Assembly: GCF_000419765.1 (NCBI RefSeq)
Contig: NZ_ATTQ01000014.1
Coordinates: forward strand, 62,001 to 126,000
Direction: 5' to 3'
DNA: 64,000 nt
From: Rhizobium mongolense USDA 1844
GTDB lineage: Bacteria; Pseudomonadota; Alphaproteobacteria; Rhizobiales; Rhizobiaceae
The notes beneath the pieces are model-generated. The model ran no database searches, had not been told where the DNA came from, and was given only the letters and a program-made list of their open reading frames with translations. Each line of letters begins with the position of its first letter. Within the stretch, counting starts at the first letter, position 1. A program made the translations under genes and the position numbers. This document shows, piece after piece, positions 26,394 to 34,608 of this stretch.

Positions 26394-27350
26394 ATGGCTA
26401 TGCGGTATCGGCGAATGATTTTTCGTTCCGGCTTGGGATTGCTCCTCCTGGGCGTATCCATGCTGCCGGCCGTGGCGAATGCGGCTGAAGAGGGAGCGAC
26501 CACGCTTGAGCAATATGTGGCGGCAACCGAACCGGCCGAATATGACGACCCCGGCAAGGCGGTCGCGGCCTTCAAGGATGCCCTGTCGGCCAATGACTTC
26601 GACAAGCTCGCGGGGATACTCGGCCTCGATGCGCAAAAACTGAAGACCAGCGAAGGCGTTATGGATACCTTCGGCACCGTCAGGGACCGTGCGGCAAAAG
26701 CCGTCGTTCTGACCGGCGATGGCAATCAGAAGATCATTGAGATCGGCGAAGAGCTCTGGCCATTCCCGTTTCCCATATCAAAAGACGATGAAGGCAAATG
26801 GGCGTTCGACACCTATGCCGGGATCGAGGAAGTCACCAATCGCCGTATCGGCGAAAACGAACTCGAAGCGATCGCGACGGTCCGCGCCTATATTGATGCG
26901 CAGGAAGAATATGCCGAGGCGGATCGCGATGACGACGGCGTTTTGGAATATGCCCAGAGGCTGATCAGCAGCGAAGGCAAGACGGACGGCCTGTACTGGC
27001 CCGAGAGGCAGGATGTCGGCACGAGTCCGGCAGGCTCCTTTGTCGATCAGTCGGAACTTCAGAAGGCAACGGAGGACAGGGGCTATTACGGCTATCGCTT
27101 TAAGATACTCAAGCGGCAGGGCGCCAACATCGCCGGCGGCGCCTATGACTATACCATCAACGGAAACATGATCGCCGGTTTCGGCCTCGTCGCTTGGCCG
27201 GTGACATACGGCGAAACCGGCATCCACACCTTCGTGGTCAACCGCAACGGCATCGTCTATCAGGCGGATCTCGGAGAAGGCACGGATAGACTGGCTTCTG
27301 GCATCGAGCGGTTCAATCCGAACGACAATTGGGCCGTGACCGAGGATTGA
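26394..27350 (+). CDS. DUF2950 exported protein
   Basis: The product is 318 residues. A signal peptide covers residues 1-30 (MIFRSGLGLLLLGVSMLPAVANA). DUF2950 features follow: FPISKDDEGKWAFDTYAGIE, EVTNRRIGENELEAI, YWPERQDVGTSPAG, GYYGYRFKILKRQGANIAGG and AWPVTYGETGIHTFVVNRNG. It lies 21 bp after the DUF3300 gene and is presumably cotranscribed with it. The pair is common in Gram-negative bacteria and is thought to be envelope-associated. It is the last gene before the accessory region. Confidence 0.87.
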   Translation: MAMRYRRMIFRSGLGLLLLGVSMLPAVANAAEEGATTLEQYVAATEPAEYDDPGKAVAAFKDALSANDFDKLAGILGLDAQKLKTSEGVMDTFGTVRDRAAKAVVLTGDGNQKIIEIGEELWPFPFPISKDDEGKWAFDTYAGIEEVTNRRIGENELEAIATVRAYIDAQEEYAEADRDDDGVLEYAQRLISSEGKTDGLYWPERQDVGTSPAGSFVDQSELQKATEDRGYYGYRFKILKRQGANIAGGAYDYTINGNMIAGFGLVAWPVTYGETGIHTFVVNRNGIVYQADLGEGTDRLASGIERFNPNDNWAVTED

Positions 27351-27624
27351 GCGGATTTCACCGCTGTTCTTGGAAAGGGAAATGCGAGGAGAAATGGCTT
27401 GTTAGGGAATCTTTTGACCTCAATCCGGACCTTCATTGGCGGACATCGCCACTGGTAAGTGGACGTTGAGCGAAGCCGGAGTCGTAGCCGAGCGCAGCCC
27501 CTGGTAATGACCGGCGCAGGTGGGCGTATGCCGGCCGCTGCCAAAGCCGATTGCCTGCAGACGTATCGACCTCTCATGAAGTGGTGGGGCACCCCGTGTC
27601 CTTACGGGGCCCGGACAGCAGAGC

Positions 27625-28683
27625 TCAATCCTCCGGCAGGGTGAAGACCGCGCAGGGATCGGCGATGCCGCGCAATGCGTGTTCGCCCAAGGGGATCAAG
27701 GCCGTTGCCGTCTCCTTGGCGACAGCGCCCGAGATGAGCACGCTGTGACCAAGGGGCTTGCAGAGCCCTTCGAGCCGGCTGACCAGGTTGACCGCGGGGC
27801 CGATGGCGGTAAAGTCCAGCCGGTCGGCCGCGCCGATATTGCCCCATAGCATCTCTCCGAAATGCAGTGCCATGCCGAAGGGCAGCGATGGCAGGCCCTG
27901 CGCCTGCCGCGTCGCATCGAGATGAACCATGCCGGCGCGGGCGGCGGCGACCGCGCGCAGCGCCGCGTCGCAAGCCTCGCCCGGCGCGCCGGTGGCCGGG
28001 AAGATCGCCAGCACGCCGTCGCCGATGAACTTCAGCACTTCGCCCCCGAAAGCATGCACCGCCCCCGTGACGCGGTCGAACCAGGCGTCGAGGGCGGCGA
28101 TCATGACGGAGGGCTCTGTCGCTTCGGACAGCGCTGTGAAATCGCGCAGATCGGCGCAGAGCAATGCGGCGCGGATGGTCTCGCCGGCACCACGGCAGAG
28201 CGCGCCGGCCTGCACCTGCGCGGCGCTGCGCCGGCCGAGATAGGCCTCAAGCAGCGTTGCCAGCGCCGCCCGTGCGGCCAGCGCGGCCAGGGGAGCGGTT
28301 GCAAAGCGCGAGGCCTGTCGCAGCCGGTAGGTCTCGGCGGGATCGAATGGTCGGCACCCGGCCCAGCCCAGCACCGGGCTGTCCGGAGCCGTGCCGACTG
28401 TCTCCTCCAGTACGGGGCCAAGTCCGACAAGCCAGCCGTGTCCGGCCTGACCGGGCGGACCGCCGGCAAAGCCGAGCGCCTCGATCACTACGCCGGTTTC
28501 GGCCCGCCATAGCCAGGTGCGGTGGGCGATGATCGGATGCGGCAGGGTAAGCGTCAGGGCTGCGCCGGCCAGCGGCAGGCCGTCGGCCAGCAACCGGCCG
28601 CCGAGCTCGGCCAGGAACAATTCCGGGTCGGATGAGGCGCCAGCCTCGTCGACCAGCCAGGCGAGGGGGGCGGGCAGATCCAT
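27625..28683 (-). CDS. Class III adenylate cyclase
   Basis: The product is 352 residues from MDLPAPLAW at 28683; an in-frame ATG at 28722 is also possible. The N-terminal half (1-180) is an unassigned sensory region with no transmembrane segment. The CHD domain follows: ALLCADLRDFTALSE with the first metal Asp, VLKFIGDGVLAIFPA with the second Asp and the substrate Lys, and LDFTAIGPAVNLVSRLEGLC with the adenine-site Asp and transition-state residues. All catalytic positions look intact. It is probably a soluble cAMP-forming enzyme. It lies downstream of an SRPBCC gene on the same strand. Confidence 0.88.
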   Translation of the reverse strand: MDLPAPLAWLVDEAGASSDPELFLAELGGRLLADGLPLAGAALTLTLPHPIIAHRTWLWRAETGVVIEALGFAGGPPGQAGHGWLVGLGPVLEETVGTAPDSPVLGWAGCRPFDPAETYRLRQASRFATAPLAALAARAALATLLEAYLGRRSAAQVQAGALCRGAGETIRAALLCADLRDFTALSEATEPSVMIAALDAWFDRVTGAVHAFGGEVLKFIGDGVLAIFPATGAPGEACDAALRAVAAARAGMVHLDATRQAQGLPSLPFGMALHFGEMLWGNIGAADRLDFTAIGPAVNLVSRLEGLCKPLGHSVLISGAVAKETATALIPLGEHALRGIADPCAVFTLPED

Positions 28684-28866
28684 GCCGCGATCATGCCACG
28701 CGGGCCGGAGGCTGTCATCCACGCCGTGGCGAGGGGATGTCCGCCTGGCCTATGTCGGAGGACATCCCGCGAACGTCATCGAGGAGAGGCGGCCCCCCGG
28801 ACGTAGCTCCGGACGGCTGACCGTTGCCTGGCGATCGCCTCAAGGCGGGCGTTTCGGGAGCGGAGT

Positions 28867-29316
28867 TCAGTCATATCTGCCATGCATCGGATCCGGGCCT
28901 GGGTCGCGTCCGGCTGCCACCTCGACCAGCCGGCCGAGGTAGTGAGCCCAGCCTTCCGCATGGCCGGCGCATTGTTCGGCATTGGGCAGGCCAGTGTGGG
29001 TCAGGCGCAGCAGCGTCCCGTCCGGCTGCTCGATCAGGTCGATCTCGACCAGGCTCGACCCCGGCGGCACGATTTCGCTGCCGTCCCAGCCGAAACTGTA
29101 GGCCAGACGGTGCACCGGCACCACCTCGCGAAAGGAGCCGCGGGCGAAGCGGGCGCCGGTGACGTTGACCAGATAGATCCCCCCAGGCTGCGGCTCGATC
29201 TCCGCCTCAGTACCCATCCAGCGCAGGATTTTCTCTGGATCTGTCAACAGGGCAAACACCGCCGAGGGCGGCGCCGGGATATGCGTCTCACGACGAACGA
29301 CAAGGGCCTCTTGCAT
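28867..29316 (-). CDS. SRPBCC (AHSA1/START-like) domain protein
   Basis: The product is 149 residues. It starts LVVRRETHIPAPPSAVFALL and continues TDPEKILRWMGTEAEIEPQP, typical of the AHSA1-like SRPBCC superfamily, with a hydrophobic ligand cavity. The C-terminal GLPNAEQCAGHAEGWAHYLG fits too. Such proteins often accompany ArsR regulators or DUF899 genes. Here DUF899 genes lie just upstream on the same strand. Ligand is unknown. Confidence 0.85.
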   Translation of the reverse strand: MQEALVVRRETHIPAPPSAVFALLTDPEKILRWMGTEAEIEPQPGGIYLVNVTGARFARGSFREVVPVHRLAYSFGWDGSEIVPPGSSLVEIDLIEQPDGTLLRLTHTGLPNAEQCAGHAEGWAHYLGRLVEVAAGRDPGPDPMHGRYD

Positions 29317-29507
29317 TGGTCTCTCCTGTGGTTGCTATTGCCTGCCACCGTTTGAGGCGCAGAATGGATGTCCCGCTGGCGTGAGACAGCATGTAGGCAA
29401 ACGCACACCCGCAACAAGGGCACCGGCCAGCGCTTGCGATGGCACTGCCAGATGGTTGCTGGTGACACCACCGGGCGCCCGCATCTTTTACGTCCATCAA
29501 CACTGAT

Positions 29508-29722
29508 CGTGCCGGCGTAGCTATTCCATCGGTAGTTAAAACCGTGCTCATCACGGCCTTTCGGCACGAGGTCAAGGTACTGGTAGGCGCCATTGACCAT
29601 GTCGATGCCCCGCTCATAGAGGAATAGGTGTGGAACACCTGACCTCACTCGTCCCTGTAGAAGAGGCTGATCTCAAGGCGCGCCTTCAGCCACTCCTCGT
29701 GCGAAACGACTTGATTCTGCAT
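29508..29722 (-). pseudogene. Internally deleted, frameshifted DUF899 paralogue
   Basis: An ATG at 29722 with AGGGGA upstream opens MQNQVVSHEEWLKARLE, the usual DUF899 N-terminus. It passes directly to ISLFYRDE, which belongs near the C-terminus of the family, then meets an in-frame TGA. The same frame continues GQVFHTYSS, after which one missing base moves the reading frame to YERGIDMVNGAYQYLDLVPK and GRDEHGFNYRWNSYAG. The central thioredoxin-like part (about 170 residues) is missing. Compare the intact neighbour, which ends YHTYSSYARGLDGLWGMYQW. It cannot encode a functional protein. Confidence 0.82.
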
Positions 29723-30047
29723 GGTTATTCCCCTGTTCGTCGGTGCTTTGCGGGGCGAAAGCCGGGTCGGGACGGCGGGTTCTGCTTCGCAGGCCGGAGA
29801 TCAGCTTCAGCCAGGGCGCCAAATGGAAGGCGCTCATCAGCAAGTACATCGGGACCATTCCGGTCAGCGGTGACGCATGAGACGCGGCAGAGCAGATCAT
29901 GTCCGTATCGCCGAAGATCGCTGTCAACAGCGCCATGACCGCGAAGGTCGGCGCCGCCGCAAGGGATAGCCAACCCGCAGCACCGAGGGCCGCCAGGTTG
30001 CCGCTTTCGCCGGAGGAGCCCAAAGCTTCACGCCGAGCAGCAATCAT
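29673..30047 (-). CDS. Small hypothetical membrane protein next to DUF899
   Basis: The product is 124 residues from the ATG at 30047, with GGAGGG eight bases upstream and a 20-base overlap with the 3' end of the DUF899 gene. Two hydrophobic segments are clear (GWLSLAAAPTFAVMALLTAI; PLTGMVPMYLLMSAFHLAPW), joined by a loop with one Cys (DMICSAASH). Similar short proteins, as I recall, accompany DUF899 genes in rhizobia. The last 20 or so residues run into the deleted paralogue and look aberrant, so the original stop may have been lost. Confidence 0.62.
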   Translation of the reverse strand: MIAARREALGSSGESGNLAALGAAGWLSLAAAPTFAVMALLTAIFGDTDMICSAASHASPLTGMVPMYLLMSAFHLAPWLKLISGLRSRTRRPDPAFAPQSTDEQGNNHAESSRFARGVAEGAP

Positions 30048-30864
30048 TGTTGTGACCCTCCGGGCGAAATTGCTTGTCGTACTTGTCGTGGTGGCGCCAC
30101 CAGACGCCGTGCTCGTTGCGCCCCATAGGAGCACGGTCGAGCCATTGGTACATACCCCACAGGCCGTCCAGACCGCGCGCATAGCTGGAATAGGTATGGT
30201 AGACGATGCCATCGTCGAGCACGAAGGCACTGAGGCCCGGCCTGTCGCGCGTATATGTGGCAACGTCGGTTCCGGTCATGGCTGCGATCTGCGCGACCGG
30301 CTCCTCGCTGCCACGCAACTGCCATTCCTGAACGGTTTTTCCGGGAAGCGGCTCAGGTGCCGGCGGCTCGCGGTCGAAATTGTATTCTATGCTGCCCTCG
30401 CGCTGCTGCTCTTCAGTGAACCAGACGCCGAAGTCACGGTTGAAATCGCCGCCGTTCGACGACGCCCAGCGAAAGGTCCAGCCCATCCGCCGCTTGAATC
30501 CCTGCAGCTTTGCGAGCGGTGCGCGCGAGACCGCCGAGAAGGCGACATCGTGGTTCTCGAGATGGACGACGATGCCGTTGAATCCATCGGCGATCGAAGA
30601 GCAGGACGGGCAGCCGGCGGTATAGTCGGGGCCGAACATGAAGTGATAGACGAGAAGCTGCGAGCGGCCCCTGAAAAGATCCACCAGCTTGGCGTTCCCT
30701 TCTTCGGTCTCGAACCGGTATTCCTTGTCGATCCGAACCCAGGGCAATTCCTGGCGCCGCAACGCCAATGCGTCGCTGCGCCGTGTCAGCTCCTTCTCAT
30801 CCTTGAGCAGGTCGAGGCGTGCCGATAACCACTCTTGGCGTGTTCCGGTTATGTGTGCCGTCAT
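30028..30864 (-). CDS. DUF899 thioredoxin-like family protein
   Basis: The product is 278 residues. Family features are complete: TRQEWLSARLDLLKDEKELT near the start, LPWVRIDKEYRFETEEG, LLVYHFMFGPDYTAGCPSCS with the CPSC pair, GWTFRWASSNGGDFNRDFGV, and the C-terminal YHTYSSYARGLDGLWGMYQW. DUF899 proteins are predicted thioredoxin-fold enzymes of unknown role. It is translationally coupled to the small membrane protein downstream and divergent from a HTH gene. Confidence 0.9.
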   Translation of the reverse strand: MTAHITGTRQEWLSARLDLLKDEKELTRRSDALALRRQELPWVRIDKEYRFETEEGNAKLVDLFRGRSQLLVYHFMFGPDYTAGCPSCSSIADGFNGIVVHLENHDVAFSAVSRAPLAKLQGFKRRMGWTFRWASSNGGDFNRDFGVWFTEEQQREGSIEYNFDREPPAPEPLPGKTVQEWQLRGSEEPVAQIAAMTGTDVATYTRDRPGLSAFVLDDGIVYHTYSSYARGLDGLWGMYQWLDRAPMGRNEHGVWWRHHDKYDKQFRPEGHNNDCCSA

Positions 30865-30985
30865 CGTTCTTCTCCAATGGCTGTCTGTCGCCGTCTCATT
30901 TTCGGTGCGGCGTGTTGCTTGCTGGTCGTGAATAGACTAGGGCCGGATATCGAATGGTGGGAGTTACAAGTGTGACGGGATTCCG

Positions 30986-32206
30986 ATGGACTCGCTGATC
31001 ACTGCCGCAGCACGCGCCCTCGCCGCAGGCGATCCCCTCGGCGCATTGAAGCGGGTCGCCCTGCGCGACGACGCACCAGCACTTGCGCTTAGGGGTATTG
31101 CGATGGCGCAGCTCGGCGATCTCGTCCGGGCCACGGCTCTCCTCAAGAGTGCGGCGCGTGCGTTCGGCCGCAAAGAGGCGGTGGCTCGCGCAAGGTGTGT
31201 CGTCGCCGAGGCCGAGATCGCACTCGTCTCGCGCGATCTCACCTGGCCTGCGAAGGCGCTCGACGCAGCGCGGGCGACCCTCGAAGCCCACGGCGACCGC
31301 ATCAATGCCGCGCATGCACGGAATGTGGAGGTCCGGCGCCTGCTCCTGATCGGCCGCCTCGACGAGGCCGAGCGTATGCTGGCTACGCTCGACCAAGCAC
31401 CGCTCCCGCCCGCGTCGAGGGCCGCCCATGAGTTGGTTGTTGCAGGGATCGCCATTCGGCGTCTCCAGACGAAAGCGGCGGGCGAGGCTCTCACGCGGGC
31501 CAGGCACGCCGCCAGCGAGGCAGACATCCCTGCGCTCACGGCGGAGGTAGAACGAGCATCCCTCCTCCTGATCACGCCCGCAGCGCGCCTCATTGCGCGT
31601 GGTGAGGAACGCCCGCTCCTGCTCGAGGAGATCGAAGCGCTCCCGGCCTCCGGTGCGCTTGTTGTGGACGCGTGCCGGAATATCGTGCGGGACGACCGGC
31701 TGGCCGTCCCGCTCGCGACGCGCCCGGTATTGTTCGCGCTTGCCCGTGCGCTGGGCGAAGCCTGGCCTGGAGACGTGCCGAGGGGCGCGCTCATCGCACG
31801 CGCATTCCGGGGAAAACATGCCGACGAATCCCATCGCGTGCGACTGCGGGTCGAGATCGGGCGGCTGCGCGCGGAGATCCGAACGCTTGCAGATGTGAAG
31901 GCGACGAAGCGAGGCTTTGTGTTGGCGCCGCGCCGGGCTTGCGAGATCGCTGTGCTGGCGCCGCCCGTCGAAGAGCAGCATCCGGCGGTGCTCGCCTTTC
32001 TCGCCGACGGCGAGTCATGGTCGAGCTCAGCGCTTGCGATTGCGCTCGGAGCCAGCCCGCGCACGGTACAGCGGGCGCTCGAGCAGCTTGCCGCAGGAGG
32101 CAAGGTGCAGTCTTATGGTCGCGGGCGGGCGCGTCGCTGGATGACCCCACCCGTGCCGGGATTCCCGACGATCTTGTTACTCCCCGGTCCGCTGCCGGGT
32201 GATTAA
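30986..32206 (+). CDS. TPR-like/HTH putative transcriptional regulator
   Basis: The product is 406 residues. Residues 1-220 are Ala/Leu/Arg-rich helical repeats resembling TPRs (LALRGIAMAQLGDLVRATAL, LLLIGRLDEAERMLATLDQA). The middle (VRLRVEIGRLRAEIRTLADV) resembles a winged-helix segment. The C-terminus holds an HTH (SSSALAIALGASPRTVQRAL, EQLAAGGKVQSYGRGRARRW). It is divergent from DUF899 with a 121-bp gap and probably controls that cluster or the propeller gene 42 bp downstream. Its ligand is unknown. Confidence 0.68.
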   Translation: MDSLITAAARALAAGDPLGALKRVALRDDAPALALRGIAMAQLGDLVRATALLKSAARAFGRKEAVARARCVVAEAEIALVSRDLTWPAKALDAARATLEAHGDRINAAHARNVEVRRLLLIGRLDEAERMLATLDQAPLPPASRAAHELVVAGIAIRRLQTKAAGEALTRARHAASEADIPALTAEVERASLLLITPAARLIARGEERPLLLEEIEALPASGALVVDACRNIVRDDRLAVPLATRPVLFALARALGEAWPGDVPRGALIARAFRGKHADESHRVRLRVEIGRLRAEIRTLADVKATKRGFVLAPRRACEIAVLAPPVEEQHPAVLAFLADGESWSSSALAIALGASPRTVQRALEQLAAGGKVQSYGRGRARRWMTPPVPGFPTILLLPGPLPGD

Positions 32207-32248
32207 GATCAGGGCCTGAGTTGAAAACCTGAGACGACAGGGTGAATC

Positions 32249-32878
32249 ATGAAAAGATCCGCAGCCGAAATTCTCCGTGAATATGGTCCTTTTCCGGGTG
32301 CCGAGCAGGTGCACGGCGTCACCTTCGACGGCCGGCACGTCTGGTTTGCGTCCGGAGACAAACTGAACGCCCTCGACCCCGCGAGCGGAGAGACGGTGCG
32401 CTCCATTGATGTAGCCGCGCACGCAGGGACCGCCTTCGACGGCGAGCACCTGTTTCAGATTGCCGAGGACCGCATCCAGAAGATCGACCCGAAGACCGGC
32501 CGCGTGCTTTCGACGATCCCGGCGCCCGGCGGCGGTGACTCTGGCCTTGCCTGGGCCGAGGGCACGCTCTGGGTGGGGCAATACCGGGACCGCAAGATCC
32601 ATCAGATTGATCCCGAGACAGGAGCGGTTCTCCGCACCATCGAGTCCAGCCGCTTCGTCACGGGGGTCACCTGGGTCGACGGCGAACTCTGGCACGCCAC
32701 CTGGGAAGGTGACGAGAGCGAGGTCAGGCAAATCGATCCTGAAACGGGGGAGGTCCTGGAAGTGCTCGCCATGCCGGCCGGTGTGAGTGTCTCCGGGCTC
32801 GAATCCGATGGCGGCGATCAGCTCTTCTGCGGCGGCGGGAACAGCGGCAAAGTGCGGGCCGTTCGTCGGCCGAGGTGA
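32249..32878 (+). CDS. Beta-propeller (glutaminyl-cyclotransferase-like) protein
   Basis: The product is 209 residues without a signal peptide. Repeated blades of the form HVWFASGDKLNALDPASGET, QKIDPKTGRVLSTIPAPGGG, LWVGQYRDRKIHQIDPETGA and RQIDPETGEVLEVLAMP (about five copies) define a small Vgb/QC-like propeller. No catalytic set is obvious. It follows the TPR/HTH gene on the same strand, probably in one operon. It might bind a small molecule for the regulator; this is a guess from context. Confidence 0.72.
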   Translation: MKRSAAEILREYGPFPGAEQVHGVTFDGRHVWFASGDKLNALDPASGETVRSIDVAAHAGTAFDGEHLFQIAEDRIQKIDPKTGRVLSTIPAPGGGDSGLAWAEGTLWVGQYRDRKIHQIDPETGAVLRTIESSRFVTGVTWVDGELWHATWEGDESEVRQIDPETGEVLEVLAMPAGVSVSGLESDGGDQLFCGGGNSGKVRAVRRPR

Positions 32879-33015
32879 GATATGCCGCGGTGCCGGGGAC
32901 ACATGCTGACTAACCCGACGAGTGGTCGAAGCGGCCTCACGGACGACAAGCGTATCGCGTCAAAACGCGCCCCGAAACACCCAGAAAAACAAGGATTTAA
33001 GATGATGTAGCGAGA

Positions 33016-33085
33016 ATTGGTGGGGAATCTGGATTCTGACATAATTTCAAAGGCTTAGCTACCCAAAACGGCAACAATTTTTGCA
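33016..33085 (+). repeat. Degenerate tRNA-Gln 3'-end repeat (copy a)
   Basis: ATTGGTGGGGAATCTGGATT, then CTGACATAATTTCAAAGGCT. The first part matches the plus-strand 3' end of tRNA-Gln at 52525-52546 with one deletion and one change. The second part is shared with copies at 41771 and 43063 but is not tRNA sequence. A worn ACGGCAACAATTTTTGC follows. This 309-bp gap holds no gene. Confidence 0.65.
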
Positions 33086-33187
33086 TCTGCCGCAAAAGCT
33101 GCAGGCTCTTGCCGTTGCTCAGGAACATCTCAGCCTGGCAGGACTGGGCTGCATGGGGATGCGATGGCTAGGGTTGTTCCGGTCCCC

Positions 33188-34234
33188 TCAACGAAGTTCC
33201 TGGCATTCGATCAGTTCAATCCGACCCTTGCCCTTGATTTCTACGAAGCCCAGTGAGCGCCCCCGACCCCGCTCGCGAATGCGATGCCACGTGGCCCCGC
33301 TGGTTGCTACAGTCCCAGGGCTAGCATGGGCTGCGATCCGTGAGGCCATATTTACTGTGTCGCCCCACAGGTCGAACACGTATTGCCGCTTCCCGATGAT
33401 TCCTGCCACAACTGGACCGAATTGAACGCCGACTCGCACCTCCCATTTGGGCTCGATGCGGCGTGATGCCGTCACCATGTCGAGTCCGCATTGCAAGCTG
33501 GCAAAAACTGGATCTGGCATGCGATCAAACAGGCCGGCCGTAGCCATAAAGGCGTCGCCGATTGTCTTGATCTTCTCCATCCCATGCTGACGGACGATTC
33601 GTTCGTATTCGCCGATCAGCGCCTGAAGATCCTCCACCACTTTCTCCGGTGGATTCTCATCGCAATAGGCTGTGAAGCCAACGATATCACAGAATAGCAC
33701 CGCGACTTCATTGTATCGACGGGGCCGGACCTCATTGGTCGCTTTGAGCTCGCGCACCGCGCCGGCGGGTAGGATGGCGTACAGAAGCTCGTCGGCTCGG
33801 CGCTTTTCGCTTTCGACTTGCTGCGTATATACCGCCTCTTGGTCGCGCAGCCTCTTCTTTTCAAGGCACGCAGCCACGCGGGCACGCAGCAGCACCGCGT
33901 TGAACGGTTTGGCCAGATAATCCTCGGCGCCGAGGCTGATGCAGCGCGCCACACTGTCGATCTCATCGACCGCCGAAATCATGACGACCGGAATGTTGCG
34001 CAGCGTTGTGTCGGCCTTCAGGTGCTCGAGCACCTGGTAGCCGTCCATTTCCGGCATCGTAATGTCGAGCAGTACGAGGTCGAACGGTCTCGTTGCCAGC
34101 ATTTCGAGCGCCTCTCGTCCATTGCTGGCGCACGCCACGTTCCGGTAGCCTTCTCGCTTCAAGCGCTCGGTCAGCGTAAAGCGATTGTCCTCGTTATCGT
34201 CGACGACGAGCAGGGCAGGTCCAACCTCACTCAT
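33188..34234 (-). CDS. Response regulator with class III nucleotidyl cyclase output
   Basis: The product is 348 residues. The REC domain (residues 1-125) carries the acidic pair in LLVVDDNEDN, phospho-acceptor Asp in LVLLDITMPEMDG, and Lys in YLAKPF. A short coiled linker leads to a CHD cyclase: VLFCDIVGFTAYCDE with metal Asp, IKTIGDAFMATAGLF, and YVFDLWGDTVNMASRIAAHA with the adenine-site Asp and Asn/Arg catalytic residues. Phosphorylation by the operon's hybrid kinase is expected to set cyclic nucleotide synthesis. The ATG overlaps the stop of the upstream CheY-like gene (ATGA). Confidence 0.92.
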   Translation of the reverse strand: MSEVGPALLVVDDNEDNRFTLTERLKREGYRNVACASNGREALEMLATRPFDLVLLDITMPEMDGYQVLEHLKADTTLRNIPVVMISAVDEIDSVARCISLGAEDYLAKPFNAVLLRARVAACLEKKRLRDQEAVYTQQVESEKRRADELLYAILPAGAVRELKATNEVRPRRYNEVAVLFCDIVGFTAYCDENPPEKVVEDLQALIGEYERIVRQHGMEKIKTIGDAFMATAGLFDRMPDPVFASLQCGLDMVTASRRIEPKWEVRVGVQFGPVVAGIIGKRQYVFDLWGDTVNMASRIAAHASPGTVATSGATWHRIRERGRGRSLGFVEIKGKGRIELIECQELR

Positions 34235-34608
34235 GGCATCGACTCCTTTGGGAGCAGGGCCTTGATCTTTCCAAGCAGGCGCGCGAAGTCGACGGGCTTG
34301 GTATCGAAGTCATCGCACCCGGCTGCCAGTGCTGCTTCGCGGTCGCCAGCCATCGCGTGCGACGAGAGTGCGATCACGGGAATACCCCGCGTCTCAGCCA
34401 ATGCCTTGAGACGTCTTGTCGCCTCCCAGCCGTCGAGGACGGGAAGGCTTAAGTCCATCAGGATTAGCGCCGGGGCGTCCGATCGTGCACGCGCCACGCC
34501 CTGATCGCCATCGGTGGCGACGACTACCTCGTAGCCTTTGCGTCTTAGCCGCGCGGACAGCATGTAGATGTTGTCCTCATTGTCCTCGACATAGAGGATC
34601 CTAACCAT
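34231..34608 (-). CDS. CheY-like single-domain response regulator
   Basis: The product is 125 residues from the ATG at 34608 (MVRILYVEDNEDN), overlapping the end of the kinase gene. The acidic pocket (VEDNEDN), phospho-acceptor Asp in LILMDLSLPVLDG, the Ser switch in IALSSHA and Lys in DTKPVD are all present. The form resembles DivK-type regulators. It probably relays phosphate from the hybrid kinase, or competes for it with the REC-cyclase. Confidence 0.9.
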   Translation of the reverse strand: MVRILYVEDNEDNIYMLSARLRRKGYEVVVATDGDQGVARARSDAPALILMDLSLPVLDGWEATRRLKALAETRGIPVIALSSHAMAGDREAALAAGCDDFDTKPVDFARLLGKIKALLPKESMP

